A stretch of 64,000 bases of DNA from Caballeronia sordidicola. GTDB lineage: Bacteria > Pseudomonadota > Gammaproteobacteria > Burkholderiales > Burkholderiaceae. Positions within the stretch are counted from its first letter, which is position 1, and the number at the start of each line of letters is the position of its first letter. Under the pieces are notes generated by a model. It searched no databases and was not told the DNA's origin. It worked only from the letters and a program-made list of their open reading frames with translations. Below, piece after piece: positions 36,222 through 44,005 of this stretch. The position numbers were made by a program, and so were the translations under genes. The stretch spans positions 1-64,000 of the forward strand of contig NZ_MTHB01000159.1 in assembly GCF_002220365.1 (NCBI RefSeq), read 5' to 3'.

Positions 36222-37274
36222 CTAGCGCACGCGCTCGAGCGCGGCAGGCTCCTGAGCCTGCGTCTGCGCGTCGATCAGCCTTTGCAAACTGCGTCGAAAG
36301 CGCAACGGCCCGGCGTCGAGCGGCAGATCGAGATTCGGCGTCCGCCTGTTCGCCATGCCCGCGTGGACGGCCGTCAGGATCACGCGGTCTTCTTCAAATG
36401 CATGACGAACGTCCTCGTTGAACTGACGCGACACGTTTTCATCGCGTTGATCGAAGTTGCGCATCTGGAACCAGAAATAGCGCGTGTTCGATTCATCGAT
36501 CGGCGTCATGAAGTTGTATGAGTTCATCAGGAAGACGTGCTCGTGCAGCGGGCCTTCGTCGGTACCGGTGCCGGCCGGCGTGAACACCGCCTTGATGATC
36601 GCATGCGATGGAAACCGCACTTCGTAATGCTGCTTGCGATCGCAGCGTCCCGAGAATTTCACGAAGCGCGCGTAGAAGGGCGCCACATCCACGTCTCGCA
36701 TCCAGCGCGACACGACTACCCCGTCATCGGTCACCGTCGTTTTCAACGGCTCGGATTCGCACGCCGCGTTGCCGAACGAGGACGGGTGAACCCACGCGAC
36801 ATGAGATGGATCAAGCAGGTTGTCTGTCACATACAGATAGTTGCACGCGAGCGTCATTGCATCGCCCTGGTTCATGCCCCAGGCAGGGTCGCCCCATTCT
36901 TCGACTGCGAAAATAGTGTCCGCATTCGCCTGCTGCGCCGAGCCCATCCAGATCCAGACCAGGCCGTAACGCTCTTCAACGGGGTAGCTTCGAACTCGCG
37001 CGGCCGGTGGAATTCTCGCCATGCCCGGTGCTCGCACGCAGCTTCCCGAGCAATCGAACGTAAGGCCGTGGTAACCGCATTCAATCTGGCCGTCCTGCAG
37101 GCGTCCCATCGACAAAGGCAGCTTCCGGTGCGGACAAGCGTCTTCCAGCGCGACCACCGCGCCGCCAGGCTTGCGATACAAAACCACTGGCTCGCCAAGC
37201 AGGGTCATCGGATGCAAGCCGTCGCCAATCTCGCTGCTCCATGCCGCCACATACCACGCGTTTCTTAAGAACAT
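36222..37274 (-). CDS. Rieske non-heme iron oxygenase (VanA-like)
   Basis: About 350 residues from ATG 37272-37274, chosen because GGAGAGGGC precedes it and the protein then begins at the conserved FLRNAWYVAAWSSEI. Rieske cluster ligands are CPHRKLP and CGYHGLTFD. The mononuclear iron site is NLLDPSHVAWVHPSSFG. Single-component-alpha oxygenases of this type demethylate or hydroxylate aromatic ethers or amines. It is first in the operon with reductase, DUF2817, binding protein and M81, and divergent from a LysR regulator. Confidence 0.92.
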   Translation of the reverse strand: MFLRNAWYVAAWSSEIGDGLHPMTLLGEPVVLYRKPGGAVVALEDACPHRKLPLSMGRLQDGQIECGYHGLTFDCSGSCVRAPGMARIPPAARVRSYPVEERYGLVWIWMGSAQQANADTIFAVEEWGDPAWGMNQGDAMTLACNYLYVTDNLLDPSHVAWVHPSSFGNAACESEPLKTTVTDDGVVVSRWMRDVDVAPFYARFVKFSGRCDRKQHYEVRFPSHAIIKAVFTPAGTGTDEGPLHEHVFLMNSYNFMTPIDESNTRYFWFQMRNFDQRDENVSRQFNEDVRHAFEEDRVILTAVHAGMANRRTPNLDLPLDAGPLRFRRSLQRLIDAQTQAQEPAALERVR

Positions 37275-37392
37275 TGCCCTCTCCGTTCCATTCGGATGAC
37301 AGCCGTTTCGGCTGTTCGATCCGGCCAATCCCTCGGAACCCAGCTTAGGAACTCAAAATTGAAAAGAACAGAGGGCTAAAGCTTTGGCATCG

Positions 37393-37407
37393 TTTAGAAT
37401 TTCTAAA
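37393..37407. promoter_or_regulatory. Candidate LysR box
   Basis: TTTAGAATTTCTAAA is a near-perfect palindrome (centre base excepted) in the gap between the Rieske oxygenase gene and the divergent LysR gene, where LysR proteins typically bind. It contains the T-N11-A pattern. Confidence 0.55.
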
Positions 37408-37431
37408 ACGACTTGGGCTCCCCCGCCAACC

Positions 37432-38397
37432 ATGGACACACTTCCGCCGCTGCGAGCGTTGCAGGTATTCGACACCCTGGGCCGTTGCGGGGGAGTAGTC
37501 GAGACAGCGCGTCGGCTGGGCGTCTCGCCGGGCGCGGTCAGCCAGCAGATCAAGATCCTGGAAGATTCATTGGGCATGCGGCTGCTAGCGAGAGAAGGCA
37601 AGCGGCTTCGCCTGACTGCAGCCGGCGAGCGATATCACGAGACCTGCGCAGCGGCGTTCGAAAGCCTGCGCGTGGCGGGTGCGGAGATAGAGCGAGTCAG
37701 GAACAGGCGTAGCCTCAGCGTGAGTGCGCTGCCCTCGCTACTGTCAAAGTGGCTCGCGCCGCGCATCTACGAGTGGCAAAGCGAACATCCGGAACTGGAT
37801 GTATATCTGGACGGCACGCATTCGGAGCCATCGCCCGATGGCCCCGAGATCGACTTTCGCATTACCTACGGCGAGCGCATCAATCATGCAGGCACTACGG
37901 TGGAGTTGTTTCGTGACAGTGTCGTACCGGTATGCAGCCCTCGGTTGCTCAACACCGGGCGAGCGCTCGGCAAGCTGGACGACATTCTTGCTTACCCGTT
38001 GCTGTCGATAGACTGGTTTCCCAAGTTTTCCTCGCCGCCGTCCTGGCGCGAATGGTTTGCGGCTAAAGGCATTGAATGCCCGGAGGACATGCGCGGCAAT
38101 CGCCTGGTGTTTTCGTTGTCGGGCCTCGCGATACAGGCCGCCATTGAAGGTCATGGCTTCGTGCTGGCGCAGACATCGATGATCGTAGATGACCTGACCG
38201 CGGGCCGTCTCGTGTTGCCGTTTCCGGTCGGCGTTGCACTGCCCTCGCCCTATTTCCTGACTTGGCAGGCGAGCAGCTTCGACCAGCCGCACTGCCGCGT
38301 TTTCCATCGCTGGATTCTCACGCGAAGCCGCGAACAACAAGCGATCAACGACCGGTTGCTCAGTCCAGGGGAGTCGCGTGCACAAGAAGATTTTTAG
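37432..38397 (+). CDS. LysR family transcriptional regulator, GcvA-like
   Basis: About 321 residues from ATG 37432, preferred over the TTG at 37384 because the protein then opens at the conserved MDTLPPLRALQVFDTLGR. Helix-turn-helix: VVETARRLGVSPGAVSQQIK. The effector domain is GcvA/AmpR-like (FRITYGERINHAGTTVELF, LAIQAAIEGHGFVLAQ). It is divergent from the Rieske operon with a palindrome between, so it probably activates that operon in response to its substrate. Confidence 0.92.
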   Translation: MDTLPPLRALQVFDTLGRCGGVVETARRLGVSPGAVSQQIKILEDSLGMRLLAREGKRLRLTAAGERYHETCAAAFESLRVAGAEIERVRNRRSLSVSALPSLLSKWLAPRIYEWQSEHPELDVYLDGTHSEPSPDGPEIDFRITYGERINHAGTTVELFRDSVVPVCSPRLLNTGRALGKLDDILAYPLLSIDWFPKFSSPPSWREWFAAKGIECPEDMRGNRLVFSLSGLAIQAAIEGHGFVLAQTSMIVDDLTAGRLVLPFPVGVALPSPYFLTWQASSFDQPHCRVFHRWILTRSREQQAINDRLLSPGESRAQEDF

Positions 38398-38437
38398 TCG
38401 CTCGTGTGCTTGCTGGTGACTGCACGATGCAAGCGAC

Positions 38438-38665
38438 CTACATGCTGCCCATGAATTTGCCGAGGCAATATTTTCCATATACCCGGCAATAGCCGGTGAC
38501 GACCCAGTGTTTTTCAACCCTGACACGCGATTGCGCCGACACGTGAATCAAGTTGGGAGCGAATGAGCGCGTAGTGGGATTGAGAATGGCGAATAGCAGA
38601 AGAACAAGCAGCCCTATGAATCGGCGAGTCAGGCTGATTGTGCGGCGAAGCTGATTTTGGTCCAT
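38438..38665 (-). CDS. Possible small membrane protein, 75 aa
   Basis: Starting at ATG 38663-38665, this ORF encodes MDQNQLRRTISLTRRFIG, one hydrophobic segment (LLVLLLFAILNP) and a C-terminal part with two Cys (TGYCRVYGKYCLGKFM). I do not recognise it. Support is only the membrane segment and open frame in a stretch without other genes (38398-38808). Confidence 0.35.
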   Translation of the reverse strand: MDQNQLRRTISLTRRFIGLLVLLLFAILNPTTRSFAPNLIHVSAQSRVRVEKHWVVTGYCRVYGKYCLGKFMGSM

Positions 38666-38808
38666 CGCCAATCCTTCGTCGGCTATTGCGTTGATTGCGC
38701 GCTTCAACCAGCTTGATGAACTTGCGATGAAACACGTCAGCCCACCATGACCCAAGAGAATGGGCACGACTCCGTCGTAACGCACGCAGCCACACCCGCA
38801 CATTGCTG

Positions 38809-40494
38809 TCAGTGCACCCAGATCATCTGCACGACCTTTACCACCACAAGCCCAACCGCCACGATCAGGTAAGCGCGAAGCACACCCATCCAGATCCGCT
38901 TTGTCAGCGTGAGGTTCGGCGGCGGCAGTTCATCAAGCGCCGGCATGCGCCACGTATCCCGCGTATCCCGCGTATTCCGCGTTTCCTGCGTTTCCTTCAG
39001 ATAGCGCTGCCCGGTGCGTCCCTGCGCGCCGTCCGATGCTTCGTGGCCACGTTTGCGAAAGACCACCATGGCGAGATATCCGAGCACGGCCAATGCAGTT
39101 CCACCACCCAGCACTTCAAGAATGGTCTCGCCGGTGATATCGGGGTACACAACGGATGCCGTCAGGATAATCGACAACATCACCAGAACCCAAATAACAG
39201 CGCCCGTGAAAACATTGAGCTTCTTCGAGTTGGCCCACGGTCCCAGCACCGCTTTGTCGTTGCACAATAACAGCAGGAAAACCGTTGCGCTAGGCAACAA
39301 AACGCCCGCGAGTGTTTGCACGGCTTCCGTCAACAGTCCCAGCGGACTGCCGGGAATAAGCACGAGTGCTGCGGCCGCAGCTACGATACCGAAATAAACC
39401 AGATAAAAACCTTTTGCGTCCGACACGCCACGGTGCAGCGAGTGACGAATCTTGAATACGTCTCCAATGGCATAGGCTGTTGACAGCGACACCGCAGCAG
39501 CACCAATGATGCATGCGTCAAGCAAGGCCACGGCGAACAGCGTGGCGCTCGTGCGTCCCGCGTATTTGCTCAAGCCCGCGATCACCCCGCCTGCGTCGGT
39601 GAAGTTACCGAACTCGGGCTTGCCGGCGTAAAGCGCCGCGCAAAAGGACATCATTGCCACACCGCCGATCATCACAAAGACAATACCGATCCACAGGTCG
39701 GCCTTCTCATACTTCATGAAGCGCGGCGTAATACGCTTATCGATTACATAGCTTTGCTGGAAAAACAATTGCCACGGTGCAACGGTGGTGCCAACAATAC
39801 CGATCACGAGCAACATCACGTCGCTCAGCTTCGACTGTGCCGGCCAGGTCGGCACGAAGAAGTTGCTTGCCATCTGCGACACGGGCGGGTGGATCGACAC
39901 GAGCACGGGAACGAGCAGCAAACTCAACAGACAAAGAACAATCGCAAACCGCTCGAAACGTCTGAAGCTTCCCGTACTCACGGCCGCCATAGTCAGCGCT
40001 GCGGCAATGCACACACCCAGTATTTTGGAAATGCCGAAGAAATCAAGGACAAACGTGATGCCGATAAACTCGGTCACGATTGTGAGCGCGTTTAGAATAA
40101 ACAGGTCGATGACGCTAAAGGCACCCCAGAATTTTCCAAAGCGTTCAAAGATCAGACGGGCATGACCGACTCCGGTAACGGCTCCCAGACGCAGCACCAT
40201 TTCCTGGTTGACGAATAGAACAGGAACCAGCAGCAGCAACGTCCAGAGCAACGTTGTTCCGTAGTTCTGACCTGCTTGCGTATAGGTGCCGAAAGCACCG
40301 GCGTCGTTGTCGCCCACCATCACGATCAGGCCGGGTCCGAGAACGGCCAGGAGCGTGCGGATGCGCGCCCACCAATTGGTGCGTGCACCTGTGTCATGTT
40401 GGGCGATCGTGCCGAGTGCGCCCTTGATGTCGCCAACGTGCGCATCATCGAGCACAGCGCTGCGTGGTGGTAGAACTTGGGATGGAGTGGACAT
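38809..40494 (-). CDS. NRAMP-family metal transporter with altered metal-site motifs
   Basis: About 561 residues with 11-12 membrane segments. The fold is NRAMP (GPGLIVMVGDNDAGAFGTYTQAG at TM1, split here for identification), but the TM1 motif DPGN reads DAGA and the TM6 motif MPHN reads APWQ. Loss of the TM6 Met is a feature of NRAMP-related magnesium transporters, so Mg2+ rather than Mn2+/Fe2+ import is plausible. A 9-bp repeat codes a charged linker before the last membrane segment. I start at ATG 40492-40494. It is preceded by a leader of about 730 nt with small ORFs. Confidence 0.88.
   Translation of the reverse strand: MSTPSQVLPPRSAVLDDAHVGDIKGALGTIAQHDTGARTNWWARIRTLLAVLGPGLIVMVGDNDAGAFGTYTQAGQNYGTTLLWTLLLLVPVLFVNQEMVLRLGAVTGVGHARLIFERFGKFWGAFSVIDLFILNALTIVTEFIGITFVLDFFGISKILGVCIAAALTMAAVSTGSFRRFERFAIVLCLLSLLLVPVLVSIHPPVSQMASNFFVPTWPAQSKLSDVMLLVIGIVGTTVAPWQLFFQQSYVIDKRITPRFMKYEKADLWIGIVFVMIGGVAMMSFCAALYAGKPEFGNFTDAGGVIAGLSKYAGRTSATLFAVALLDACIIGAAAVSLSTAYAIGDVFKIRHSLHRGVSDAKGFYLVYFGIVAAAAALVLIPGSPLGLLTEAVQTLAGVLLPSATVFLLLLCNDKAVLGPWANSKKLNVFTGAVIWVLVMLSIILTASVVYPDITGETILEVLGGGTALAVLGYLAMVVFRKRGHEASDGAQGRTGQRYLKETQETRNTRDTRDTWRMPALDELPPPNLTLTKRIWMGVLRAYLIVAVGLVVVKVVQMIWVH
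38953..38997. repeat. Five 9-bp tandem repeats in the NRAMP C-terminal linker
   Basis: Units CGTATCCCG, CGTATCCCG, CGTATTCCG, CGTTTCCTG, CGTTTCCTT run in phase with the reading frame. On the minus strand they encode ETQETRNTRDTRDT in a cytoplasmic linker. Confidence 0.9.
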
Positions 40495-40619
40495 TATTAT
40501 TTTTCCGGAAAGCATGCGTGGCCGATAGGGATGTGCCGTGCTTATCCCGTGTACGACCGACGTGAGTCATCCTTTGATGAAGCTCAGGAGACCCCGGACG
40601 GTGTACGCGGGAACGTTAA

Positions 40620-40766
40620 TCAGGCGTGAAACACGAATTTGCGGAATGCGCGCCATGCGTTAGCGCAGCGATGCCGGCTGGTGGATTCCAGAGCCAGCAT
40701 GCCGTTGTAGTGAAGGCGCGATTCCTGGACGTGCGGAAGGTGTGAGACGAGCAAACCGAAGTTCAT
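40620..40766 (-). CDS. Second leader small ORF, 48 aa
   Basis: ATG 40764-40766 has GGAGA about 7 bases upstream. The peptide opens MNFGLLVSHLPHVQESRLHY and ends basic and aromatic (AWRAFRKFVFHA). I do not recognise it. It lies within the NRAMP leader, about 125 nt before the transporter start, and could couple translation to it or be an independent small protein. Confidence 0.45.
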   Translation of the reverse strand: MNFGLLVSHLPHVQESRLHYNGMLALESTSRHRCANAWRAFRKFVFHA

Positions 40767-40852
40767 GATGCTTCTCCGACAAAGCGGCTTTTCAGTGGTT
40801 GGAAAGCCAGCAGAACGAAGTTCGGACACGCAGTGCGTGTGACGAAAAGGAT

Positions 40853-40918
40853 CTACTCGCCTTCCCTGGCAAAAGTGAAGGTGCTGCGGCGTATGGGATA
40901 ACTGTCACTGTCCGGCAT
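40853..40918 (-). CDS. Leader peptide uORF, 21 aa, MgtL-like N-terminus
   Basis: AAAGGAG lies 5 bases before ATG 40916-40918, the strongest ribosome site nearby. The peptide begins MPDSDSYPIRR: Pro and Asp residues first, then basic. Enterobacterial MgtL (beginning MEPDPTPLPRRR) uses such an acidic/Pro-rich start to destabilise ribosomes at low Mg2+ and so switch on mgtA. A hairpin follows the stop. The resemblance is in composition and position, not proven homology. Confidence 0.6.
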   Translation of the reverse strand: MPDSDSYPIRRSTFTFAREGE

Positions 40919-41229
40919 GGCGGCTCCTTTCTTGCGTATGCACGCACGTCATCATCCGCACGGCGCACTTTTCTTTTTTCAAAGGCGCGAGCGGAACCAG
41001 TCACGAGTGTCAGCTCGCAACGCGATTCGTATGGACGCAGGTAATCCTGGCGTCAATACGCTGTTTCAAGGTGCACGGAGTATTTACTGCGGCGCGCACC
41101 GTCTGCCTGCTGGCAAGACGGCGGCTAGGGAATCAAGCGCGAACGTCCTGCCGGTCAGGCAGAGAAAAACTTCGAAGGTCGACTACTACAACTGTCCAAG
41201 GCATTGGCCCCGTTTGTGACGATGCCCGG

Positions 41230-41259
41230 ATTCTAGGCGCGCGCTAAATGTCGAGTCAA
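41230..41259 (-). promoter_or_regulatory. Sigma70-type promoter for the NRAMP leader
   Basis: On the minus strand, TTGACT (41259-41254) and TAGAAT (41235-41230) are separated by 18 bp, a near-consensus promoter. Transcription would start near 41222. Confidence 0.7.
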
Positions 41260-41469
41260 CCCTATTCGTTAAGCAGAGCAGAAATAGTTTTGACGCGTGG
41301 TTAATGCGCTGTTGATTCGTGGTTACTGCACCCTTAGCGGATCATTTTTCACGCTAGCAGGAATATGCGAGCAATGTGCGCGTAAGCATAATGAAACGAA
41401 TTACTGAATGACGTCAGCTTTGTTCCCGGCTTAATCGGACGTTGGACGGGACTGCTTTTCACTGAGTTA

Positions 41470-41496
41470 ATGGCGTCATTTTCTGACGCCATTTTT
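41470..41496 (+). terminator. Intrinsic terminator hairpin
   Basis: ATGGCGTCA (41470-41478), loop TTTTC, TGACGCCAT (41484-41492), then a T-run. It reads on the plus strand and lies immediately upstream of the porin leader promoter. No plus-strand gene ends nearby, so it may block read-through, or terminate an unseen short transcript. Confidence 0.75.
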
Positions 41497-41498
41497 AC

Positions 41499-41528
41499 TT
41501 GCCAATAAGTTTGGCTCGAGAATACAAT
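41499..41528 (+). promoter_or_regulatory. Sigma70-type promoter for the porin leader
   Basis: TTGCCA (41499-41504) and TACAAT (41523-41528) are separated by 18 bp. The transcript would run about 700 nt before the porin ATG at 42239. Confidence 0.65.
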
Positions 41529-41557
41529 CCGCCCGTCTCATCAAAAAGGAGTCCCTC

Positions 41558-41623
41558 GTGGACACATGCCCTAGTAGTGGAAGTTCGATGCCGGCCAGCG
41601 CCGGCGAAGCATCCGCGAGATAG
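41558..41623 (+). CDS. Leader small ORF upstream of the porin, 21 aa
   Basis: AAGGAG (41546-41551) lies 6 bases before GTG 41558. The peptide starts MDTCPSSGSSMPASAGE. It sits about 25 nt into the inferred transcript, immediately before a series of hairpins, as in leader-peptide control. I do not recognise it. Confidence 0.5.
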   Translation: MDTCPSSGSSMPASAGEASAR

Positions 41624-41645
41624 CGTCACAGGAAAACTCCTTAGC

Positions 41646-41755
41646 CGCTAACTCGCCTCGTCGGGTTAGCGCGCTTCATCCCGGACCGGCCTCAGGCCCG
41701 TCTGTCTGCAGCACGCTCCCCTTTGTCTGATCGCTCTTTGCAAGTTCGCTTGCAA
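41646..41755 (+). promoter_or_regulatory. Structured leader RNA between small ORFs
   Basis: Successive hairpins: CGCTAAC (41646-41652) pairing with GTTAGCG (41665-41671), a GGCC-TCA-GGCC hairpin near 41680-41696, and TTGCAAG-TTCG-CTTGCAA (41738-41755) with a UUCG tetraloop. None is followed by a T-run, so they look like folded leader elements rather than terminators. No named riboswitch class was recognised. Confidence 0.5.
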
Positions 41756-41813
41756 GGCCGCGTCATGTCTTGGCACGTCGCTCGATCCAGTCGAGCTGGA
41801 CGGGAGTCTGCTC

Positions 41814-42131
41814 ATGTTTGTCATTTCGCTTATCTCGCGCATCCGTCCGGTATTACGGCCGGCCCACCACACCTTCGCTTGCAACCCATCGTCGGGCTGG
41901 GCCGAGCTTTACCTGACTACGCCGGACAAAATGTGTTCACGCCGCTTCTGGGCTGGCGTCGTTCGTGCCCTGCTGCGTAAGACCGGTTACGCCGGCGGCT
42001 CGCTCACGCCGACAGTCTGCTTGCTCATCGCGCTGACCGTTGCAGCCGTTGTTATCACAGGCGGTTTATCCGCTACCTCAGTAGGCGACGAACTCGAACG
42101 CGCAGTGCGTTTGAGCTGGTGGTTCGTCTGA
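41814..42131 (+). CDS. Possible small membrane protein in the porin leader, 105 aa
   Basis: ATG 41814 opens MFVISLISRIRPVLRPAHH. Near the C-terminus there is one clear membrane segment (TVCLLIALTVAAVVITGGL), ending LERAVRLSWWFV. I do not recognise the family, and no strong ribosome site precedes the start. It may be a real single-pass protein or a leader ORF upstream of the porin. Confidence 0.45.
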   Translation: MFVISLISRIRPVLRPAHHTFACNPSSGWAELYLTTPDKMCSRRFWAGVVRALLRKTGYAGGSLTPTVCLLIALTVAAVVITGGLSATSVGDELERAVRLSWWFV

Positions 42132-42238
42132 GAGCGGCCGCAGCACGCACTCACTTCCTCATTCGCCTTTCCACCCGCCCTTGCACTTTTACCGAGAAAA
42201 AAATGTAGATCGTAAAACCATCTATCTCTCCACACACC

Positions 42239-43782
42239 ATGAATAAAAACCTTAAGAATTTGCTTTCGAGTTTTCTTGAAGAAACGCCAACGCCAACGCC
42301 AACGTCCTGCGCTGCGCAAGCACCGCGCCTATCAAGCAGAGCACGATCAAGTGTTCGCAACGGGGTTTCCGTATTAGTGTCGCTAGGCGCGCTATCCACC
42401 GCTGCCGCACAGACGAGTGTCGACGCACCGGGCGCAGACACCGCCGACGCACAACCCGCTGACACGCAAGCAGCACCGGCGCCAACCGGGCTTTGGGACC
42501 GCTCGACCTTGTTCGGGGATATGGGAGGGCTGCGACCATGGCTGGGTAATTACGGCGTCACCCTCGGCGTGCAAGAGACCAGCGAATATCTGCGTAACCT
42601 GTCCGGTGGCGTGGCGCGTGAAGGTGCGTATGACGGCCTCACCCAAGCTTCGCTCCAGATCGATACATCGAAAGCATTCGGCCTGCCGGGCGGTACGTTC
42701 AACGTCTCCGGCCTGCAAATTCATGGTCGCAACCTGAGCCAGCACACGCTGCTCACGCTACAGTCTGCAAGTGGCATAGAAGCAGACGCAAGCACTCGAC
42801 TGTGGGAGCTTTGGTACCAGCAGTCCCTGCTTGACGGACGGGTCGATGTAAAGCTTGGCCAGCAAAGTCTCGATCAGGAATTCATGGTCAGCCAGTACGC
42901 CACGCCGTTCATGAACGCTACGTTCGGCTGGCCCGTCTTGCCGTCCGTCGACCTGCCCTCGGGCGGCCCCGCTTACCCGCTGTCCTCACTCGGCGCTCGT
43001 TTCAGGGCGAAGCCATCGGACGCAGTGACCGTGCTCGCAGGTGTGTTCGACGGCAACCCGGCCGGGAGCAATAGCGGGGATCCGCAAAAGCAGGATAGTC
43101 ACGGCACGAACTTCAATCTGGGCAACGGCGCGTTGTTCATTGCGCAAGTGCAGTATGCGATCAATCAGCCGCCGGCCGATGCGAAAGCGCCTCAGCCAAG
43201 CGGACTTCCAGGCACCTATGAACTCGGCCTCTGGTACAACTCCCAGAACTTCGCCGACCTGCAGCACGACACGAACGGCTTGTCGCTTGCCAACCCCGCG
43301 TCCAACGGAATTCCCGCACGTCATCGCGGCGACTACGGCGTCTACGCCGTCGCCGATCAGATGATCTGGCGTCCAGGCGCGGACAGCCCCCAGTCAGCCG
43401 GTGTATTCGCCCGCGCGATGGGCGCGCCCGGTGACCGCAACCTGGTCGACCTCGGCGTGAACGCGGGCGTCACGCTGAAAGCGCCGTTCAAGGGCCGGGA
43501 TAACGATATTGCCGGACTGGCTATTGGCTACGCCAGGATCGGGTCGAATGCGCAGGGCCTCGATCGGGATACCGCATCGTTCTCCCACCGGGGTATCCGC
43601 AGCGCAGTGCTGAAACGATCATTGAAGCGACCTATCAGTACCAGGTCGCGCCGTGGTGGCAGTTGCAGGCCGACTTTCAATACGCGTTCCGGCCGGCCGG
43701 AGGAATTCCTAACCCCGCGAATCCATCCGAGCGCGTGCATGACGAAGCGGTGGTCGGCGTACGCACCGTCGTTAATTTTTAA
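42239..43782 (+). pseudogene. OprB-family porin with a 3' frameshift
   Basis: An N-terminal leader and signal-like segment (VSVLVSLGALSTAAAQ) precede an OprB barrel (LRPWLGNYGVTLGVQETSEY, LPGTYELGLWYNSQNF). Near 43588 the frame slips: DTASFS should continue PGYPQRSAETIIEATYQ, and this is encoded one base out of phase, through APWWQLQADFQYAFRP to the expected terminal VGVRTVVNF and TAA at 43780-43782. Unrepaired, the protein ends in unrelated sequence at 43957 and lacks the last two strands and the terminal Phe. It is either a recent pseudogene or a base-call error. Confidence 0.82.
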
Positions 43783-43816
43783 GAAACAGGTGTCTTCCTG
43801 GTCTCGGTCTCGGTCG

Positions 43817-43864
43817 CAGGAACAGGAACAGGAACAGGAACAGGAACAGGAACAGGAACAGGAA
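43817..43864. repeat. Eight CAGGAA hexamer tandem repeats
   Basis: Eight perfect CAGGAA units run head to tail just after the porin's native stop and about 140 bp before the cytochrome b561 gene. Hexamer arrays of this kind are prone to slippage. Confidence 0.95.
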
Positions 43865-44005
43865 GTCTTCCGGTATCTGGTCTGCTCATGTGGGGCTGCT
43901 TCTCGTCGGATGAATCCAATTGGGGTAATGTGGAACATCCCGTGGAGCAACCCGTAGGGAAAAGGCGAGTCGCGGCCCACCGCGAAACCAACCGAAGGAG
44001 GCGAC

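Larger units (their letters stand above)
40495..41222 (-). promoter_or_regulatory. Long structured 5' leader of the NRAMP gene
   Basis: From the inferred start near 41222 to the NRAMP ATG the leader spans about 730 nt. It contains two small ORFs with good ribosome sites (40853-40918 and 40620-40766). It also has a strong hairpin near 41099-41122 (minus strand CCGTCTTGCC ... GGCAGACGG) and a short one at 40826-40842 (ACACGCA/TGCGTGT) just after the first ORF. This layout is typical of attenuation or leader-peptide control. I could not match a known riboswitch class. Confidence 0.6.

Noticed and set aside
40919..41222. Known riboswitch (yybP-ykoY, M-box or guanidine type) in the NRAMP leader
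   Set aside because: Hairpins are present, but none of the conserved cores of those classes could be found by eye, in contrast to the clear match upstream of mntP.
43589..43957. Poly-EQ tail as a genuine porin C-terminus
   Set aside because: The true OprB ending is present one base out of frame and stops at 43782; the EQ tract is only the CAGGAA repeat read in the wrong frame.
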